Below are positions 49,108 to 59,186 of a stretch of DNA of 64,000 nt, in pieces. The number at the start of each line of letters is the position of its first letter. Positions within the stretch are counted from its first letter, which is position 1. The DNA is taken from contig NZ_QUCY01000016.1 of the NCBI RefSeq assembly GCF_003474385.1, positions 4,776-68,775 on the forward strand, given 5' to 3'. Under the pieces are notes generated by a model. It ran no database searches. It was not told where the DNA came from and saw only the letters and a list, made by a program, of their open reading frames with translations. The stretch comes from Senegalimassilia sp003474385 (GTDB lineage Bacteria > Actinomycetota > Coriobacteriia > Coriobacteriales > Eggerthellaceae). Made by a program: the position numbers and the translations under genes.

Positions 49108-50445
49108 CTAATCCCCGAACAGCATGCTGAGCAGGCCTTTGCGGCGCGGTTTCTCCTCCCGGTACGACGCTTCGCCGGCCGTTGCCGTTTGGACGGCGCC
49201 ATCGTTGCCGCCGATGCGGACGATCTTGTACAGAAACGGCGATTTCGCGTACTTCACCTCGATGGGCGTTACGTGCACGGTGCTCTCGGCGGACAGATGA
49301 AGGCCCGGGTTGAGCGGTGCCTGCACGTGGATCTCCTTTTTCTCGCTGAACGCCACGGCGGCGGCGCGGCCGGTCTGCCCGTTCACGGCTATGCGCACTT
49401 GCTCGCCATCGCGTCTGTCCGAGGCGGGTCGATCGACGTAATAGATGGGCACGAGCATCAGCCCGGAAGCGTGTTTACGCACGCTGCGGGCCCATTGGCG
49501 CATGCTCTTCTTGCTGTATCCGAACGCCTTCTCGGCATCGTTTCCCGCAAGCGAATACGTCAACTTGTCGATGACGGCGCTCTTCTTCAGCAGACCTTCG
49601 GCGGCTATGACGCGGAAGTCGCCTTCCTGCATAGCGGGGTCGAACGGGGCTGTCGCCGAGAAATCCCATGGTTCGAGCAAGCCCATGAGCGGAATGTCGA
49701 CGAAATAGGTCTTCGGCCACGCCCAGTCGAGCACCTCGAAGTACACGAGAGACTCTTTGCCCGGTATCTTCCCGGGAAACGATGCCATCATGCGCAGGTC
49801 GGCAAGCTCCACGGGCACGTACGTGAGGGCCATCTGCTCCTCGATGGCCTTGTCCACGTCGTGCCCGGCGAAGGCTTCGGGGTGCTGGCGCACGAGCGCA
49901 AGGGCGTTCGCACGCGCCTGCTGTGCGGAAATACGGCAGGGAAGGGCCTGTTCAGGGATGTGTTCCGCCCCCGTGCCCATGGAAAGGCGCTTGCTGAACG
50001 TACCGGGTTTGAGCAAATCGGCAACGCCGATCTTGTTGCCGCACGAGGGGCATTCGAACACGCGTTGTGTCGATTTGCCTTCGAAGGCTGCCCCGCAAAA
50101 CGGGCAGGGGACGCTGACGTGCTCGGCGTTTTGGAGCTCGTCGGCGGTTGCGGGGTCTTCCCATAGCAGCCGCTCAAGCAGCGACATGTTGCGCCAGTAA
50201 GGCTTGTAGTAGGACCAGTCGGAATCCTGCGCGGGCTCAAGCTGCGAGACGCGCGTCAGCTTAAGCAGGCCGTCGACCACCTGAAGCGGCTGATGGCGGA
50301 TGCCCATGGCGGGCGCCGGCTCCGGTCCGCCTTCGGCCCAGGGCGTGCTCGCTCCGCAATAGGCGCAATCGAAGCTGCGGGTTTGCTGGTGGGAATACAT
50401 GGGGCCGCCGCAGTTGCGGCATTTGATGGCGAAGACCCCTTCCAT
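49108..50445 (-). CDS. Protein with two zinc ribbons
   Basis: The 445-residue protein has an N-terminal four-cysteine zinc ribbon (CRNCGGPM...CAYCG, about 9-31) and a second one in the middle of the first half (CPFCGAAF...CPSCG, about 114-136). The rest, about 300 residues, has beta-rich phrases but no membrane segments or domain I recognise. It may bind nucleic acid or act as a scaffold. AAGGAGG lies seven bases before ATG 50445. It is transcribed against leuC/leuD and leuB and splits them. Confidence 0.72.
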   Translation of the reverse strand: MEGVFAIKCRNCGGPMYSHQQTRSFDCAYCGASTPWAEGGPEPAPAMGIRHQPLQVVDGLLKLTRVSQLEPAQDSDWSYYKPYWRNMSLLERLLWEDPATADELQNAEHVSVPCPFCGAAFEGKSTQRVFECPSCGNKIGVADLLKPGTFSKRLSMGTGAEHIPEQALPCRISAQQARANALALVRQHPEAFAGHDVDKAIEEQMALTYVPVELADLRMMASFPGKIPGKESLVYFEVLDWAWPKTYFVDIPLMGLLEPWDFSATAPFDPAMQEGDFRVIAAEGLLKKSAVIDKLTYSLAGNDAEKAFGYSKKSMRQWARSVRKHASGLMLVPIYYVDRPASDRRDGEQVRIAVNGQTGRAAAVAFSEKKEIHVQAPLNPGLHLSAESTVHVTPIEVKYAKSPFLYKIVRIGGNDGAVQTATAGEASYREEKPRRKGLLSMLFGD

Positions 50446-50720
50446 ATAAGGCCTCCTTGAGCGTAGGGGCTGCTGCTTGCGAGTATGTCCGAGCCGCCGT
50501 GCCTGCGGCAAGCCCCGCGCGGCCCAAAAAGCAGCACCTCCGGCAATGGAACGGCCCATTTTGCGAAAACGCTCGGACGACGGTGCCGCCGCTTTGTCGC
50601 CAAAGCGCGCATCGTCCTTCGTGAACATATCCATGATTCCCGCGGGAACGGGCCCGTGGGAAGCCCTAGTGCGTTACTATGTGAATGTAATCGAATCACT
50701 TTTTGAAAGAGGCTCACATC

Positions 50721-51830
<1,110 letters not shown>

Positions 51831-51867
51831 GCACCGACCGGCGGGGAAGTTCCCGCTGCAACAGGTT

Positions 51868-51892
51868 CACGGGGCCGCGGTGCGGCCCCGTG
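51868..51892 (+). terminator. Hairpin after leuB
   Basis: CACGGGGCCGC (51868-51878) and its perfect complement (51882-51892) form an 11-bp stem with a 3-base loop; no T tract follows. Confidence 0.55.
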
Positions 51893-51955
51893 CGGTAAAC
51901 TGTTCGTGCGGATCGGCGCCATGCCGCCGCACCCCTTCGACGAAAGGAACCTCAA

Positions 51956-52321
51956 ATGGCCGATGACTGCCTGTTCTGCAAACTCATCTCCGGGGAGATC
52001 CCCACGAACAAGGTGTACGAGGACGATATCTGCTTCGCGTTCGACGACATCGAGCCCGAGGCCCCCGTGCACACCCTGCTCGTTCCGAAGAAGCACTACG
52101 ACGATATGTGCGACGGCATCCCTGCCGAGGTGCTCGGCCATATGCTGTCCGTGGTGCCGAAGGTCGCCGAGCTCAAGGGCGTGCGCGAGTCCGGCTTCCG
52201 CACGGTTATGAACACCGGCCCCGACTCCGCTGCAACGGTCAAGCACTTCCACATCCACATCCTGGGCGGCGTGAAGATGGGCCGCTTCACGTTCGAGAAC
52301 TCTCAGCGCGTGGAGGGCTAG
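51956..52321 (+). CDS. HIT-family nucleotide-binding protein
   Basis: The 121-residue protein is a HINT-type histidine-triad hydrolase of purine nucleotide phosphoramidates. It starts CLFCKLISGEIPTNKVYEDD and has the histidine triad HFHIHILGG near residue 97. A four-residue CLFC start can bind zinc in related proteins. GAAAGGAACC precedes ATG 51956. It is a cytoplasmic housekeeping enzyme. Confidence 0.93.
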   Translation: MADDCLFCKLISGEIPTNKVYEDDICFAFDDIEPEAPVHTLLVPKKHYDDMCDGIPAEVLGHMLSVVPKVAELKGVRESGFRTVMNTGPDSAATVKHFHIHILGGVKMGRFTFENSQRVEG

Positions 52322-52356
52322 CGCCCGCAACTGCAATGCATAGGCTTTGATAGCAG

Positions 52357-52389
52357 AGCGCCGCTTGCCGAAAAAGCAGGCGGCGCTTT
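52357..52389 (+). terminator. Terminator after the HIT gene
   Basis: AGCGCCGC (52357-52364) pairs with GCGGCGCT (52380-52387), and a short T run follows. Confidence 0.65.
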
Positions 52390-52400
52390 CGTTTCGCTAC

Positions 52401-52458
52401 GGACACTTGGGTTCGGACACTTGGGTTCGGACACTTGGGGACGTAGCATTAAGTGTCC
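52401..52458 (+). repeat. GGACACTTGGGTTC tandem repeat with inverted end
   Basis: GGACACTTGGGTTC occurs twice in tandem (52401-52414 and 52415-52428), then GGACACTTGGGG (52429-52440). The inverted AAGTGTCC at 52451-52458 closes the last unit as a palindrome (GGACACTT ... AAGTGTCC). This is a REP-like intergenic element. Confidence 0.65.
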
Positions 52459-52499
52459 GGTTCGCAAGCCCCTTTCGCTACAACGCATCCATCGATGGA

Positions 52500-52533
52500 G
52501 GAAAGCCGTCGACCAGCAGGTCGGCGGCTTTCC
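52500..52533. terminator. Strong hairpin before the TPR gene
   Basis: Bases 52500-52514 and 52519-52533 form a 15-bp stem (GGAAAGCCGTCGACC and its complement with a wobble pair) with a 4-base loop. No T tract follows. Confidence 0.5.
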
Positions 52534-52579
52534 TTATCTCTGGTAAGCTATTCGCCAGTATTTGAAAGGATGGTTCAGC

Positions 52580-55378
52580 GTGCAAAAGGTTGCGGAAAAA
52601 GAGGGCTTGTGGCGGCTTGAGCCGCGCGAGAAGCTGTTGGGCGTGCGTTGCAAGGTCTTGCGCGACGCCATGCCCGCGCTCGCCGACGGCACGGTTTTTT
52701 CCGGGGCGTTCGGCGTGGTGGGCGGCCGCGTGATGCGGCCGAAGCCGAAAAGCGGTGGCATGTACCTGGTGCATCTGGAGGGCGATTCCCCCAGCGACCA
52801 GGCCATGCGCATTGTGGCGTACCTGGACAGGTACGGGCGCGTGTTCGCTTGCGACGAGCCGCAGGTCGCGCCGCCGGCGCGCACTCCCGACATGGAGATC
52901 GCCCGATTCAACGACGTGGCCCAGGACGCAGTGAAAACCGCCGGATACGTGTACGTGCATGACGGCGAGGGCGACGCGGCGCGCTGCGTGGCGGCCTACA
53001 AGGGAACGGCCGATTTATATAAAGTATCGGACACGTGGTATCGCTTCGGTGAGCGCAAGGCCATGACTTACAAGGAGTTCATGGCGCGCGCGTATTTCGC
53101 GCTGTGCTTCCGGCCGGCCATGGGTGCGCCCGCCGTCCCCAGCCGCGGCGTCATGGGCGTCCTCGACGCTTTGGGGCCCGAAAAACCGTTCGAGGCGCTG
53201 CGCGAGCTTGCGGGCCAGGTTCAGCGTGCGCTGTCCGACCCTCAGCTCGAGGCCCCCGGTGCCGTCAGGCTTCTGCTGGAGAACCTCAAGCAGGCGGGCC
53301 TGTTCGCCATCCATGAGCGCGGCGTTTCCGACGAAGCGGTGCGCCTGGTGCGCTCCACGAAGTACGCGCACTTGGCCTACCTGGTCCGCAACCAGGAGGA
53401 TGCCGACATCTCCGATCAGGAGCTGTGGGGGATCGAGGCGGCGCTCAACCGCTTCATCCTGTTGTGCGAACGCATGGACGATCGCGCCGATGCTGCGGGC
53501 CTCGACGAGTGCCGCCAAGCCGATGCGCAGCTGTTCGTCGCGGTGGGCGAGCAGGACCTGGCGGGCGGCATGCCCGATGGCGCCCCGTCCGGGCATGAGG
53601 GCGGCGAATGGGGCGTGCGCTGCCGCTTGGCGCTGGCAATCGAGCAGCTGCGCCTTCCCGTGCGCGTGGATGTGGAGCTTGCGGGCGATATCGGCGCCGG
53701 TCAGGCAGCGTTTTGCCTGACCATGCCGCCGGAGGGCATGGTGCCGGGCGCTACAGGCGGCGAACAGGGGGCTGCGCTTCCCTACGTCATGCGCGTGGGC
53801 CTGCTGCTCGCCGACCACGCTTTCGCCACCGAGCCGGGCATTGCCCAGGTGAAGCTGATGGCGTTCCCGCTGCCCGACCCGCAGGCGCCGCAGGATGCGT
53901 CTGCCGCAGGATCGCTGCAGCCCGTGCCCGCGGTGCTGGGCGCGCCGGCCGCGTCGGAGCAGTTGCGCGATTCTCGGGAAACGGCGCTGTTCGAGGTCGA
54001 TCTGGACCGTGCGCTGTACGCTGAGCGCGGCGGTTTCAAGCAAGCTATCGCGGGTGATCCCCGTGAGCTGCTCGATGTCGCGGGAGCGCGTTATGACGTT
54101 GCCGACGCCCAGGTGCCGCGCCAGCGCGTGATGCACCCCGTGTTCGAGTCGTGGAGCGCCGATGACCAGGCAGGTGAGCTTCCGACGTGGGCGCAAGGGC
54201 TCTTGGGCGCAAAGTGCGAGCGCGATCTCGATATCGAATACGACACGGCGTATCGCCGCATGGCCGAGGGCCTGGCGGATTCGCTTGTGGAAGCGCAGAG
54301 CGCCACCGAGGCCATCGCCGCCGTGCGCCGCGTGCAGTCCGCCGCGCTCGAAGCGAAGGACGAGCGCGCCGTCTCGGCCTGCACGCGCCTGATGGCCGCG
54401 CTTGCCGAGGGCTCCATCGACGCCGCCGATCAGAACGCGGTGGTGGGGCGCTTCTTGGGCGAGGACCGTTGCCTGGTGGCGCTCGGCCGCGCGCATTCGC
54501 TTGCCGAGACCGATCCCGCAGCTGCCGTGGAAGCGCTCATCGGCGCCATCGCCGAGGCTCAGCTGCTCGACGGATTCGCCGACGGCTCCCAAGAGGTGTA
54601 CCGTGCGTTCGACAGCTACAGCGCCAGGGTACTGTACAACGTTTCTCGTGCAACGCAGCCGGTACCGATTGATGGCAATCCAGTCGACCCTGGTCAGGGG
54701 CCTGCAGCCGATCCGGCATCCGAAAGCGTCGCGGTCCCCGATGCCGTGGCCGACGCCGGCAAGCGCGTGCGTGTGGTGCCCGACTCGTTCTACCTGTGCC
54801 ACCTGGAGGTCACGCACTTGCTGGAGCGTTCGTTCGGGCGCGCCGACGAGGCGCTGCGCTACGGCCGCGCCGCCGTGGCCATGGGCCCGTCGTGCGCTAT
54901 GGGCTATCGGGTGCTCGGGCGCGCCTATATGCTCCAAGGCGATATGGGCCGCGCCTTTGACGTGCTGCGCACGGGCCTTCGCGTCTCCCTGCAGCCTACC
55001 GACATCGCGTTCATGTACTACCAGCTGGGATACGTGATGTGGAAGCGCGGCAGAGCCGACGCGGGCGTGGCATGCTATCTGAAAGCGGTCGAGGCATCGT
55101 CGTCCATAACCATGCAGGCCACGGCCGAGCTGCGCGAGCTGGTGGCCGAGACCGGCGCATCCATCCCGCCGGCAGGCGGCGTGGAGGCGGCCCTCGCCGC
55201 CGAGGGAATCCCTTGCGCGCCCGCATCCGAGACGCTCGACGTCATCGATGCGGCCCTGTCCGCCGCCTGCGATGCCGGCCTTGCCAACGTGGCCCGCAGC
55301 CTGCTCGCCACGCGCCTGCGTCATCGCCCCGACGACGCGCTCATGGGGGTGCTGCGCAGCTTCGGCGAGCCCGCGTAA
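52580..55378 (+). CDS. Large TPR-containing protein of unknown function
   Basis: The 932-residue protein has no signal peptide. The first 150 residues are beta-rich; the middle (about 170-520) is helical with long Ala/Leu stretches; the end (about 740-860) contains two or three tetratricopeptide repeats (DEALRYGRAAVAMGPSCAMGYRVLGRAYMLQGDMGRAFDVL and the next helix pair). It may be a scaffold. GAAAGGA (52564-52570) is nine bases before GTG 52580; TTG 52562 overlaps that site and is less likely. I know no named family for the whole length. Confidence 0.65.
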   Translation: MQKVAEKEGLWRLEPREKLLGVRCKVLRDAMPALADGTVFSGAFGVVGGRVMRPKPKSGGMYLVHLEGDSPSDQAMRIVAYLDRYGRVFACDEPQVAPPARTPDMEIARFNDVAQDAVKTAGYVYVHDGEGDAARCVAAYKGTADLYKVSDTWYRFGERKAMTYKEFMARAYFALCFRPAMGAPAVPSRGVMGVLDALGPEKPFEALRELAGQVQRALSDPQLEAPGAVRLLLENLKQAGLFAIHERGVSDEAVRLVRSTKYAHLAYLVRNQEDADISDQELWGIEAALNRFILLCERMDDRADAAGLDECRQADAQLFVAVGEQDLAGGMPDGAPSGHEGGEWGVRCRLALAIEQLRLPVRVDVELAGDIGAGQAAFCLTMPPEGMVPGATGGEQGAALPYVMRVGLLLADHAFATEPGIAQVKLMAFPLPDPQAPQDASAAGSLQPVPAVLGAPAASEQLRDSRETALFEVDLDRALYAERGGFKQAIAGDPRELLDVAGARYDVADAQVPRQRVMHPVFESWSADDQAGELPTWAQGLLGAKCERDLDIEYDTAYRRMAEGLADSLVEAQSATEAIAAVRRVQSAALEAKDERAVSACTRLMAALAEGSIDAADQNAVVGRFLGEDRCLVALGRAHSLAETDPAAAVEALIGAIAEAQLLDGFADGSQEVYRAFDSYSARVLYNVSRATQPVPIDGNPVDPGQGPAADPASESVAVPDAVADAGKRVRVVPDSFYLCHLEVTHLLERSFGRADEALRYGRAAVAMGPSCAMGYRVLGRAYMLQGDMGRAFDVLRTGLRVSLQPTDIAFMYYQLGYVMWKRGRADAGVACYLKAVEASSSITMQATAELRELVAETGASIPPAGGVEAALAAEGIPCAPASETLDVIDAALSAACDAGLANVARSLLATRLRHRPDDALMGVLRSFGEPA

Positions 55379-55604
55379 GGGTCGCCGCCCGGTTCCCTCG
55401 CAACCGCTGCGTCCGCCATCCGCTCCGCAGCCGCGCTGTCTGCGCGCAACCGACGCGCCCGTCTGCGACCTCGCGCCACGCTGATTGCGTGGGGTCGCGG
55501 CAGGCGGGCCGCCGTATGTCGGCGTCTGCGCTACAATGCAAGGGTTAACCGTTTTCAACCATCCGTATCATCGGAACATGAGTTATCGGAAGTAAGGAAC
55601 CGTC

Positions 55605-56972
55605 ATGGCAATCAACTCCCCGGAGGGAACGCGCGATCTTCTGCCCGATGAGGCGAAGTTCTGGGCGCATTTCCGCGACACCGCGTTCGGCATCTTCGCC
55701 CGTTACGGCTATCAGCCCATCGAAACGCCGCTGTTCGAGCAGACCGACCTGTTCGTGCGCGGCATCGGCCAGGCCACCGACGTGGTGTCCAAAGAGATGT
55801 TCACCGCCATCTCCGGCGAGAACCTCAAGCGCGTCATGGAAGGCGGCACCATCAAGGCGAAAAGCCGCCTGAGCCTGCGCCCCGAGGGTACCGCGGGCGT
55901 GGTCCGCGCCGTGGTGCAGCATGACCTGGTGCCGCAGGGCGCGGCTCCGGCCAAGCTCATGTACGCCGGCCCGATGTTTCGCGCCGAGCGCCCGCAGAAG
56001 GGCCGTCAGCGCATGTTCAACCAGGTGGGCATCGAATGCCTGGGCGCGGAGGACCCCAGCGTCGACGCCGAGGGCATCATCATGCTCATGCGCTTCTACG
56101 CCGCCATCGGCGTCCCCATGGACGCCACGCGCCTGCTGGTGAACTCCATGGGCTGCGAGCAGTGCCGCCCGAAGTACCGCGAGGCCGTGCGCGAGTACAT
56201 GAACGCCCACGCCGAGCACATGTGCGAGGAGTGCATGCGCCGCGCCGAGATCAACCCGCTGCGCGCCTTCGACTGCAAAAACCCCGGCTGCGCCGAGGTC
56301 ATGGAGGGCGCTCCGAAGATCTCGGATTACCTGTGCGATGACTGCCGCGAGCACTACCAGGCCGTCAAAACCTATCTGGACGGCGCGGGCATCTCCTACA
56401 TCGAGGACCCCACGCTGGTCCGCGGTCTCGACTACTACACGCGCACCGTGTTCGAGGTGCAGGTCGATCAGGGCATGGGCAGCCAAAACGCCATCGGCGG
56501 CGGCGGTCGCTACGACAAGCTGGCCGAGGAAGTGGGCGGTCGCCCCACGCCGGGCTTCGGCTTCGCGCTGGGCTACGAGCGCTGCGCGCTGGCCATCCAG
56601 GCAGCGGGTCAGGCGTTCCCGAGCGCCCAGCATTGCGACGTCTTCGTGGCGTGCGTGGACGATTCCGTGCGCGCCGAGGCGTTCAGCCTGGTGCAGGCAT
56701 GCCGCGATGCGGGCGTGACCGCCGAGATGGATCATCAGCACCGCAGCCTGAAAAGCCAGTTCAAGCTGGCTGACAAGGTGGGCTCGCGCATGGTCGCCGT
56801 GCTCGGCCCCGACGAGCTGGCCGCCGGTGAGGTGAAGGTGCGCAACATGGCCACCCATCACGAGCGCCTGGTGAAGCTCGATCAGGCCAAAGCACTGCTG
56901 GCCCAGTTCGGCGGCGAGCCTTTCGGAGGCGCGCATGCCAGCATCGAGGACGTGTTCGCCGGCGAGGAATAA
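55605..56972 (+). CDS. hisS: Histidyl-tRNA synthetase
   Basis: This class II synthetase loads histidine on tRNA-His. The 455-residue protein has the start SPEGTRDLLPDEA, motif 2 (RPEGTAGVVRA, FRAERPQKGRQRMFNQ), the histidine-binding VRGLDYYTRTVFE and motif 3 (GFGFALGYER), plus the anticodon domain. It has several extra cysteines in a central part (CEQC, CEEC, CKNPGC, CDDC), about residues 185-255, a zinc-ribbon-like insertion seen in some bacterial HisRS. GGAAGTAAGGAACC precedes ATG 55605; TACAAT (55532-55537) is a possible -10. Confidence 0.96.
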   Translation: MAINSPEGTRDLLPDEAKFWAHFRDTAFGIFARYGYQPIETPLFEQTDLFVRGIGQATDVVSKEMFTAISGENLKRVMEGGTIKAKSRLSLRPEGTAGVVRAVVQHDLVPQGAAPAKLMYAGPMFRAERPQKGRQRMFNQVGIECLGAEDPSVDAEGIIMLMRFYAAIGVPMDATRLLVNSMGCEQCRPKYREAVREYMNAHAEHMCEECMRRAEINPLRAFDCKNPGCAEVMEGAPKISDYLCDDCREHYQAVKTYLDGAGISYIEDPTLVRGLDYYTRTVFEVQVDQGMGSQNAIGGGGRYDKLAEEVGGRPTPGFGFALGYERCALAIQAAGQAFPSAQHCDVFVACVDDSVRAEAFSLVQACRDAGVTAEMDHQHRSLKSQFKLADKVGSRMVAVLGPDELAAGEVKVRNMATHHERLVKLDQAKALLAQFGGEPFGGAHASIEDVFAGEE

Positions 56973-56994
56973 CCCGCAAGCGCCGAGGAGCCAC

Positions 56995-57015
56995 GTGAAC
57001 AGGGGACGGAGGTGC
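56995..57015 (+). repeat. REP-like half element
   Basis: The 21 bases are identical to 48874-48894 (GTGAACAGGGGACGG and the next six). Only the left arm is present here. Confidence 0.65.
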
Positions 57016-57078
57016 GTTCGCTTTGTTCGTCGGCCGTCGGAAGGCGCTTCCGCGGCGCTGCAACCATGGCATTTTCAA

Positions 57079-57113
57079 AGGAGCTGGGAGCCGGTGTGGT
57101 TTCCAGCTCCTTT
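57079..57113 (+). terminator. Hairpin between hisS and aspS
   Basis: GGAGCTGG (57080-57087) pairs with CCAGCTCC (57103-57110), extended by AAA/TTT and followed by TTTCG. Confidence 0.6.
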
Positions 57114-57201
57114 CGTGATGTACAATGGCTAGGTTTGAGCAACAACCCGGGCCCGCGCTTGCGGCCGGGCGCCCATAAAGCATTGCAAGGAGCAAAAGAG
57201 A

Positions 57202-58989
57202 ATGACGGATTACATCAACGAGTTTTGCATGCACGACGCAACGTGCGGCGAGCTGCGCAAGTCCGACGTGGGCCGCGAGGTCACGCTGTGCGGTTGGGCG
57301 TGGCACAACCGCGATCACGGCGGGCTGATCTTCTGCGACCTGCGCGATCGCACCGGCTACACCCAGGTGGTCGTCGACCCCGATTGCGTGCCCGAGGAGG
57401 ACTTCCACAAGGCAGAGCATCTGGGTCGCGAGTACGCCCTGCAGATCACCGGCACGGTTCGCGACCGCGGCGCCGACGCCGTGAACCCGAACATGGCCAC
57501 CGGCGAGATCGAGGTGCTGGCCAGCAAGGTCAACGTGCTTAACGAATCCGTCACCCCGCCGTTCTCCATCGAGGACGGCATCGAGACCGACGAGACCACG
57601 CGCATGAAGTGGCGCTACATGGACCTTCGCCGTCCGGAGATGTACCAGTCCCTGCGCCTGCGCCACACCGTGGCCCAGGCCATGCGCGCCGCGCTGAACG
57701 AGCGCGGCTTCATCGAGGTGGAAACGCCCATCCTGGCCAACTCCACGCCCGAGGGCGCTCGCGACTATCTGGTGCCCTCCCGTCCGAACCCGGGCAAGTT
57801 CTACGCGCTGCCGCAGTCCCCGCAGCAGTTCAAGCAGATGCTCATGGTCGGCGGCATCGAGCGCTACTACCAGATCGCCCGCTGTTTCCGCGACGAGGAC
57901 CTGCGCGCCGACCGTCAGCCTGAGTTCACGCAGGTCGACATCGAGATGTCCTTCGTTCAGGAAACCGACGTCATGGACCTGATGGAGGGCGTGTTCAAGG
58001 AGGTCCTGGCCGCCGCGGGCGTGCAGCATGAGTTCCCACTGCAGCGCATGCCGTGGAAAGAGGCCATGGACCGCTTCGGCTGCGACCGTCCCGACGTGCG
58101 CTTCGGCATGGAGCTCGTCGAGCTCACCGACATCGTGCGCGGCTGCGGCTTCGGCGTGTTTTCCAAGGCCGTCGAGGCGGGCAACGTCGTGAAGTGCATC
58201 AACGCCAAGGGCGCCGGCAACTGGTCGCGCGGCGACATCGAGAAGCTGGCCGACGTGGCTGCCGCCAACGGCGCGAAGGGCATGGCCTGGATCGCCTACA
58301 CCGACGCCGACGCCGAGCTTGCGGGTAAGAGCCCCATCATCAAGTTCCTCGGCGACGAGGTCCATGGCGCCATCAAGCAGGCCGCCGGCGTCGAGCCGGG
58401 CGACTTGCTGCTGTTCGCCGCCGATACCTACGACACCGCTTCCGCCGTGCTCTCCGCCCTGCGCTTGCACATGGCCGAGGCCCTGAACATCCCGCGCGAG
58501 GGCCACGCCCTGCTGTGGGTCGTCGACTTCCCCATGTTCAAGTACGACGAGGAGGAGAAGAAGTACGCCGCCGAGCATCATCCGTTCACGATGGTCCCCG
58601 AGGCCGATTGGGATAAGATCGAGACCGATCCGCTGGCGTGCTCGAGCTATTCCTACGACATCGTCATGGACGGCTTCGAGATGGGCGGCGGCTCCATCCG
58701 TATCCACAACGCCGAGCTGCAGAAGCGCGTGCTTCGCCGCCTGGGCGTGGAAGATGAGCAGATGGAGGAGAAGTTCGGCCACCTCATCCACGCGCTTGAG
58801 CTGGGCGCCCCGCCGCACGGCGGCATCGCGCTGGGCCTCGATCGCCTGGTCATGCTGCTGGCTGGCAAGCAGTCCATCCGCGACGTCATCGCCTTCCCGA
58901 AGACCTCCAGCGCTTCCGACCCCATGACCGGCGCCCCGAACGCCGTCACCGGCCGCCAGCTCAAGGAAGTCTCCCTGCGACTGCTGTAG
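57202..58989 (+). CDS. aspS: Aspartyl-tRNA synthetase
   Basis: The 595-residue protein is the bacterial type with an N-terminal OB-fold (VTLCGWAWHNRDHGGLIFCDLRDRTG), the catalytic core with ARDYLVPSR and FYALPQSPQQFKQMLMVGG, CFRDEDLRADRQPEFTQVDIEMSF (motif 2), a GAD insertion domain (about 285-420) and motif 3 (GIALGLDRLVMLLAG). ACGTAAGG-type spacing: AAGGAG at 57188-57193 lies eight bases before ATG 57202. Whether it is discriminating or makes Asp-tRNA-Asn cannot be told here. It follows hisS, the common order. Confidence 0.96.
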   Translation: MTDYINEFCMHDATCGELRKSDVGREVTLCGWAWHNRDHGGLIFCDLRDRTGYTQVVVDPDCVPEEDFHKAEHLGREYALQITGTVRDRGADAVNPNMATGEIEVLASKVNVLNESVTPPFSIEDGIETDETTRMKWRYMDLRRPEMYQSLRLRHTVAQAMRAALNERGFIEVETPILANSTPEGARDYLVPSRPNPGKFYALPQSPQQFKQMLMVGGIERYYQIARCFRDEDLRADRQPEFTQVDIEMSFVQETDVMDLMEGVFKEVLAAAGVQHEFPLQRMPWKEAMDRFGCDRPDVRFGMELVELTDIVRGCGFGVFSKAVEAGNVVKCINAKGAGNWSRGDIEKLADVAAANGAKGMAWIAYTDADAELAGKSPIIKFLGDEVHGAIKQAAGVEPGDLLLFAADTYDTASAVLSALRLHMAEALNIPREGHALLWVVDFPMFKYDEEEKKYAAEHHPFTMVPEADWDKIETDPLACSSYSYDIVMDGFEMGGGSIRIHNAELQKRVLRRLGVEDEQMEEKFGHLIHALELGAPPHGGIALGLDRLVMLLAGKQSIRDVIAFPKTSSASDPMTGAPNAVTGRQLKEVSLRLL

Positions 58990-59186
58990 CTCCGTCCGCC
59001 TGACGGCAGCCGGATTGCTCGATGCTGTGGGCCGCTGCGGCACCCCGTCTTCGCGCGAACCTGAGGACTTGCGTGCCAAAGCACGCTGCGCCTTCGCGTT
59101 CCCGCAGATCAGGGGTTCCGCAGCGGCCTTCGCTGATTTTTGCGCCACTTGCGATTCTTGTATCCTCCGTTCCCGAAAGGACCCTC

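Noticed and set aside
52401..52440. CRISPR array
   Set aside because: The units are tandem without unique spacers and there are no cas genes in the window.
53015..55558. Minus-strand open frame of 847 codons opposite the TPR gene
   Set aside because: It is His/Arg/Ala/Gly-rich with no motif and no ribosome site; the plus-strand frame has TPRs, a start signal and normal composition. Antisense open frames are frequent at this G+C level.
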